Shown here in pieces: positions 5,447 to 6,660 of a DNA stretch of 6,660 bases (position 1 is the first letter of the stretch; each line of letters begins with the position of its first letter). The translations under genes and the position numbers were made by a program. The stretch spans positions 1 to 6,660 of the forward strand of contig JAFSLR010000406.1 of assembly GCA_017448375.1 (NCBI GenBank). Direction: 5' to 3'. The DNA is from Synergistaceae bacterium (GTDB lineage: Bacteria; Synergistota; Synergistia; Synergistales; Aminobacteriaceae). The notes beneath the pieces were generated by a model. The model searched no databases. It saw nothing but the letters and a program-made list of their open reading frames with translations, and had not been told where the DNA came from.

Positions 5447-6103
5447 ATGAATGAGAGAGAGACCGCACAGCACTTTTACGAAATGCTCACGGGAGTTTTT
5501 GATGATGAGCAGTCAAAAATTTTCAGGTATATATGTTTCGGCGTTCTTTTATTGGGAATGATATGGGCTGGGTGGTATTATTTCAGGGCGCACAGGCTCT
5601 CCGACACTAACACGCCTATTGACCCCGATATGTATGTTGACGTTCAGCCGCGAAGCGATAACGCACCCTTGAAACGCATTGTAGACCTTGCAGCAACGAT
5701 AGACGCTATGAGGAGTTCGGGAAGCTCAATAGCCGCTGCACTTGACAGCCTCCACAACATGCCCTTCAACCTTAACCCTGAAGGAGGACTTGAGAGAACG
5801 CAGAATCCTAATGAGCCTTCAACGCTTAGTTCTACTCCCACGAACGTACCCCAGAGAGGCCCCGTAAACGTTAAAATGATAATGACGGTTGAGAACGGAG
5901 ATAACATAGCAGTAATTGATGCAATAGGGGAGAAAGGGCTTATTGTGAGGAAGGGCGATGCTCTTTCGGGCGACAACGGAGTCGTAAGTGCCATAACCGA
6001 CAGGGGAATAACAATACTCTTCAACGAAAGCGAAGATGAGATACCGTTACCCGAAATTCGGAAATACAATAAATTTTTCAAAACCGGAAGAAAATCCCGC
6101 TAA
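5447..6103 (+). CDS. PilP/GspC-like bitopic protein with HR-type domain
   Basis: A 218-residue protein with a cytoplasmic N-terminus, one transmembrane helix at about 27-46 (FRYICFGVLLLGMIWAGWYYF), a polar periplasmic linker (about 50-138, Pro/Asn/Ser-rich toward its end) and a C-terminal beta-rich domain at about 139-202. That domain reads as strand NVKMIMTVENG, strand NIAVIDAIGEKG, the LIVRKGDALSG turn, VVSAITDRG and ITILFNESEDEIPL. This is the HR/PilP pattern (repeated short strands with a vxxGDxlxG turn) that docks on the N0 domain of a secretin. The transmembrane anchor is GspC-like, since typical PilP proteins are lipoproteins. The ATG at 5447 has GGAGGA 7 bases upstream, lying within the end of the PilO-like gene, so translational coupling is likely. 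An antisense open frame across the same region is a shadow. Placement directly after a PilO-like gene strongly supports the assignment to a pilus or secretion module. Confidence 0.75.
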   Translation: MNERETAQHFYEMLTGVFDDEQSKIFRYICFGVLLLGMIWAGWYYFRAHRLSDTNTPIDPDMYVDVQPRSDNAPLKRIVDLAATIDAMRSSGSSIAAALDSLHNMPFNLNPEGGLERTQNPNEPSTLSSTPTNVPQRGPVNVKMIMTVENGDNIAVIDAIGEKGLIVRKGDALSGDNGVVSAITDRGITILFNESEDEIPLPEIRKYNKFFKTGRKSR

Positions 6104-6129
6104 TTATTCCCCTCATTAAAACAGTGTAG

Positions 6130-6135
6130 TATAAT
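6130..6135 (+). promoter_or_regulatory. Candidate -10 element before the exported secretin-like gene
   Basis: A perfect TATAAT lies in the 81-base gap between the PilP/GspC-like gene and the next start codon. It would give a leader of about 40 bases. No good -35 is seen at 16-18 bases. The region is AT-rich, so a chance match is possible. If real, it is an internal promoter that lets the downstream gene be expressed separately. Confidence 0.35.
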
Positions 6136-6184
6136 ATGTTTTACTTATTCTAAAATCAGCAAAAGGTGAGCGAGGTTATACTGA

Positions 6185-6660
6185 ATGTTACGGAAACTAA
6201 TACTTTATTTTACGGTTGCAATTATCATACTTGCTTGCGATATAACGCCGTCTTCAGCTAAACCTGATACGGGGAAATACAAAGGTCCTCTCCTTAGAAT
6301 GTGCAGGATTTACCAGCTTGGCGAGGATGAATTTATAGTGAGGCTTACGGGTCGTAATCTTCCTGCGCCTGAATGTTCGGCTGATGATGACGCTAGACTT
6401 TCAATAAAGCTGAATGGCTCTAAGGCTTATCACCCTGAGAAAATTAAAGCGTCTGTAATTTCGGCGTTTTCAGCAGTGCCATTGCTGTATGATTTTGACA
6501 TTGTGAATGTTTCTGATGACAATTCATTTTCTGTTGAAATGGAAATCAAATCCAACGCCCCAATGAAGGTTAATTCGCTTCTACATAATGTTGACGGTAT
6601 AACGATCCGTGTTAAGTCTGAGGCTAAGAACGATTCATCATTCGGGAATACTTTTGTTCC
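6185..6660 (+). CDS. Exported protein, possible pilus/type II secretin N-terminus (partial, 3' end beyond window)
   Basis: About 158 residues are visible before the window ends, with no stop. Residues 1 to about 26 form a signal peptide (MLRK, then the hydrophobic LILYFTVAIIILAC, likely cleavage after PSSA). ILAC within it could act as an imperfect lipobox, but leucine at the -2 position is atypical. The mature part is strand-rich: LLRMCRIYQLGEDEFIVRLTGRNLP, ARLSIKLNG, VPLLYDFDIVN, SFSVEMEIKS and a final ITIRVKS. This alternation of a short hydrophobic beta-strand pattern with a closing V-x-V strand resembles the AMIN-type domain at the N-terminus of PilQ secretins, and PilO/PilP-like genes are usually followed by the secretin gene. 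No secretin core is in view, so the role is inferred mainly from position. The start is ATG 6185, preceded by GAGG with 9-base spacing. An AMIN-type periplasmic protein without a secretin core is the main alternative. Confidence 0.6.
   Translation, partial: MLRKLILYFTVAIIILACDITPSSAKPDTGKYKGPLLRMCRIYQLGEDEFIVRLTGRNLPAPECSADDDARLSIKLNGSKAYHPEKIKASVISAFSAVPLLYDFDIVNVSDDNSFSVEMEIKSNAPMKVNSLLHNVDGITIRVKSEAKNDSSFGNTFV

Noticed and set aside
5644..6081. Long open frame on the minus strand inside the PilP/GspC-like gene
   Set aside because: It lies wholly antisense to a gene with clear domain structure and a strong ribosome binding site, shows no recognisable family and has a Ser/Leu-rich shadow composition.

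Overview
The window holds two divergently oriented blocks separated by a 166-base intergenic region (3300-3465). It looks like ordinary bacterial chromosome. Nothing in it directly names the species. A pilus or secretion apparatus (PilO-like, PilP/GspC-like and probably secretin-like proteins) points to a diderm, Gram-negative-type envelope. Intermediate GC, frequent TTG/GTG starts with strong Shine-Dalgarno sequences and two-subunit glycyl-tRNA synthetase fit an anaerobic diderm such as a gut-associated Synergistota member, but that lineage is only a guess.

Left block, minus strand (3299 down to 1): an apparent three-gene operon reading ilvA (threonine ammonia-lyase with C-terminal ACT domain), a secreted LysM/M23 peptidoglycan peptidase with a long Pro/Glu repeat linker, and glyQ (glycyl-tRNA synthetase alpha subunit, cut by the window edge). 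The genes are only 20 and 17 bases apart. Both downstream genes start at TTG, and each has its ribosome binding site between the preceding stop codon and its own start. The grouping joins amino-acid metabolism, cell-wall remodelling and translation, with no obvious single pathway.

Right block, plus strand (3466 to 6660): a TIR-domain protein with two C-terminal membrane helices, a flavodoxin-like NAD(P)H/FMN reductase family protein with a compact four-cysteine motif, a clear rho-independent terminator, then a PilO-like protein, a PilP/GspC-like protein and the N-terminal part of an exported protein that may be a secretin. The last three look like part of a type IV pilus or type II secretion assembly module, although no PilM- or PilN-like gene precedes PilO here.

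The most notable points are the membrane-anchored solitary TIR protein, and a 27-base leader element repeated with 24/27 identity just upstream of both the TIR gene and the flavoprotein gene. Each copy lies at the same distance from the start codon, which suggests a shared promoter type or common regulation. No RNA gene, insertion sequence, CRISPR array or attachment site was recognised. No multi-gene defence system can be shown from this window alone.
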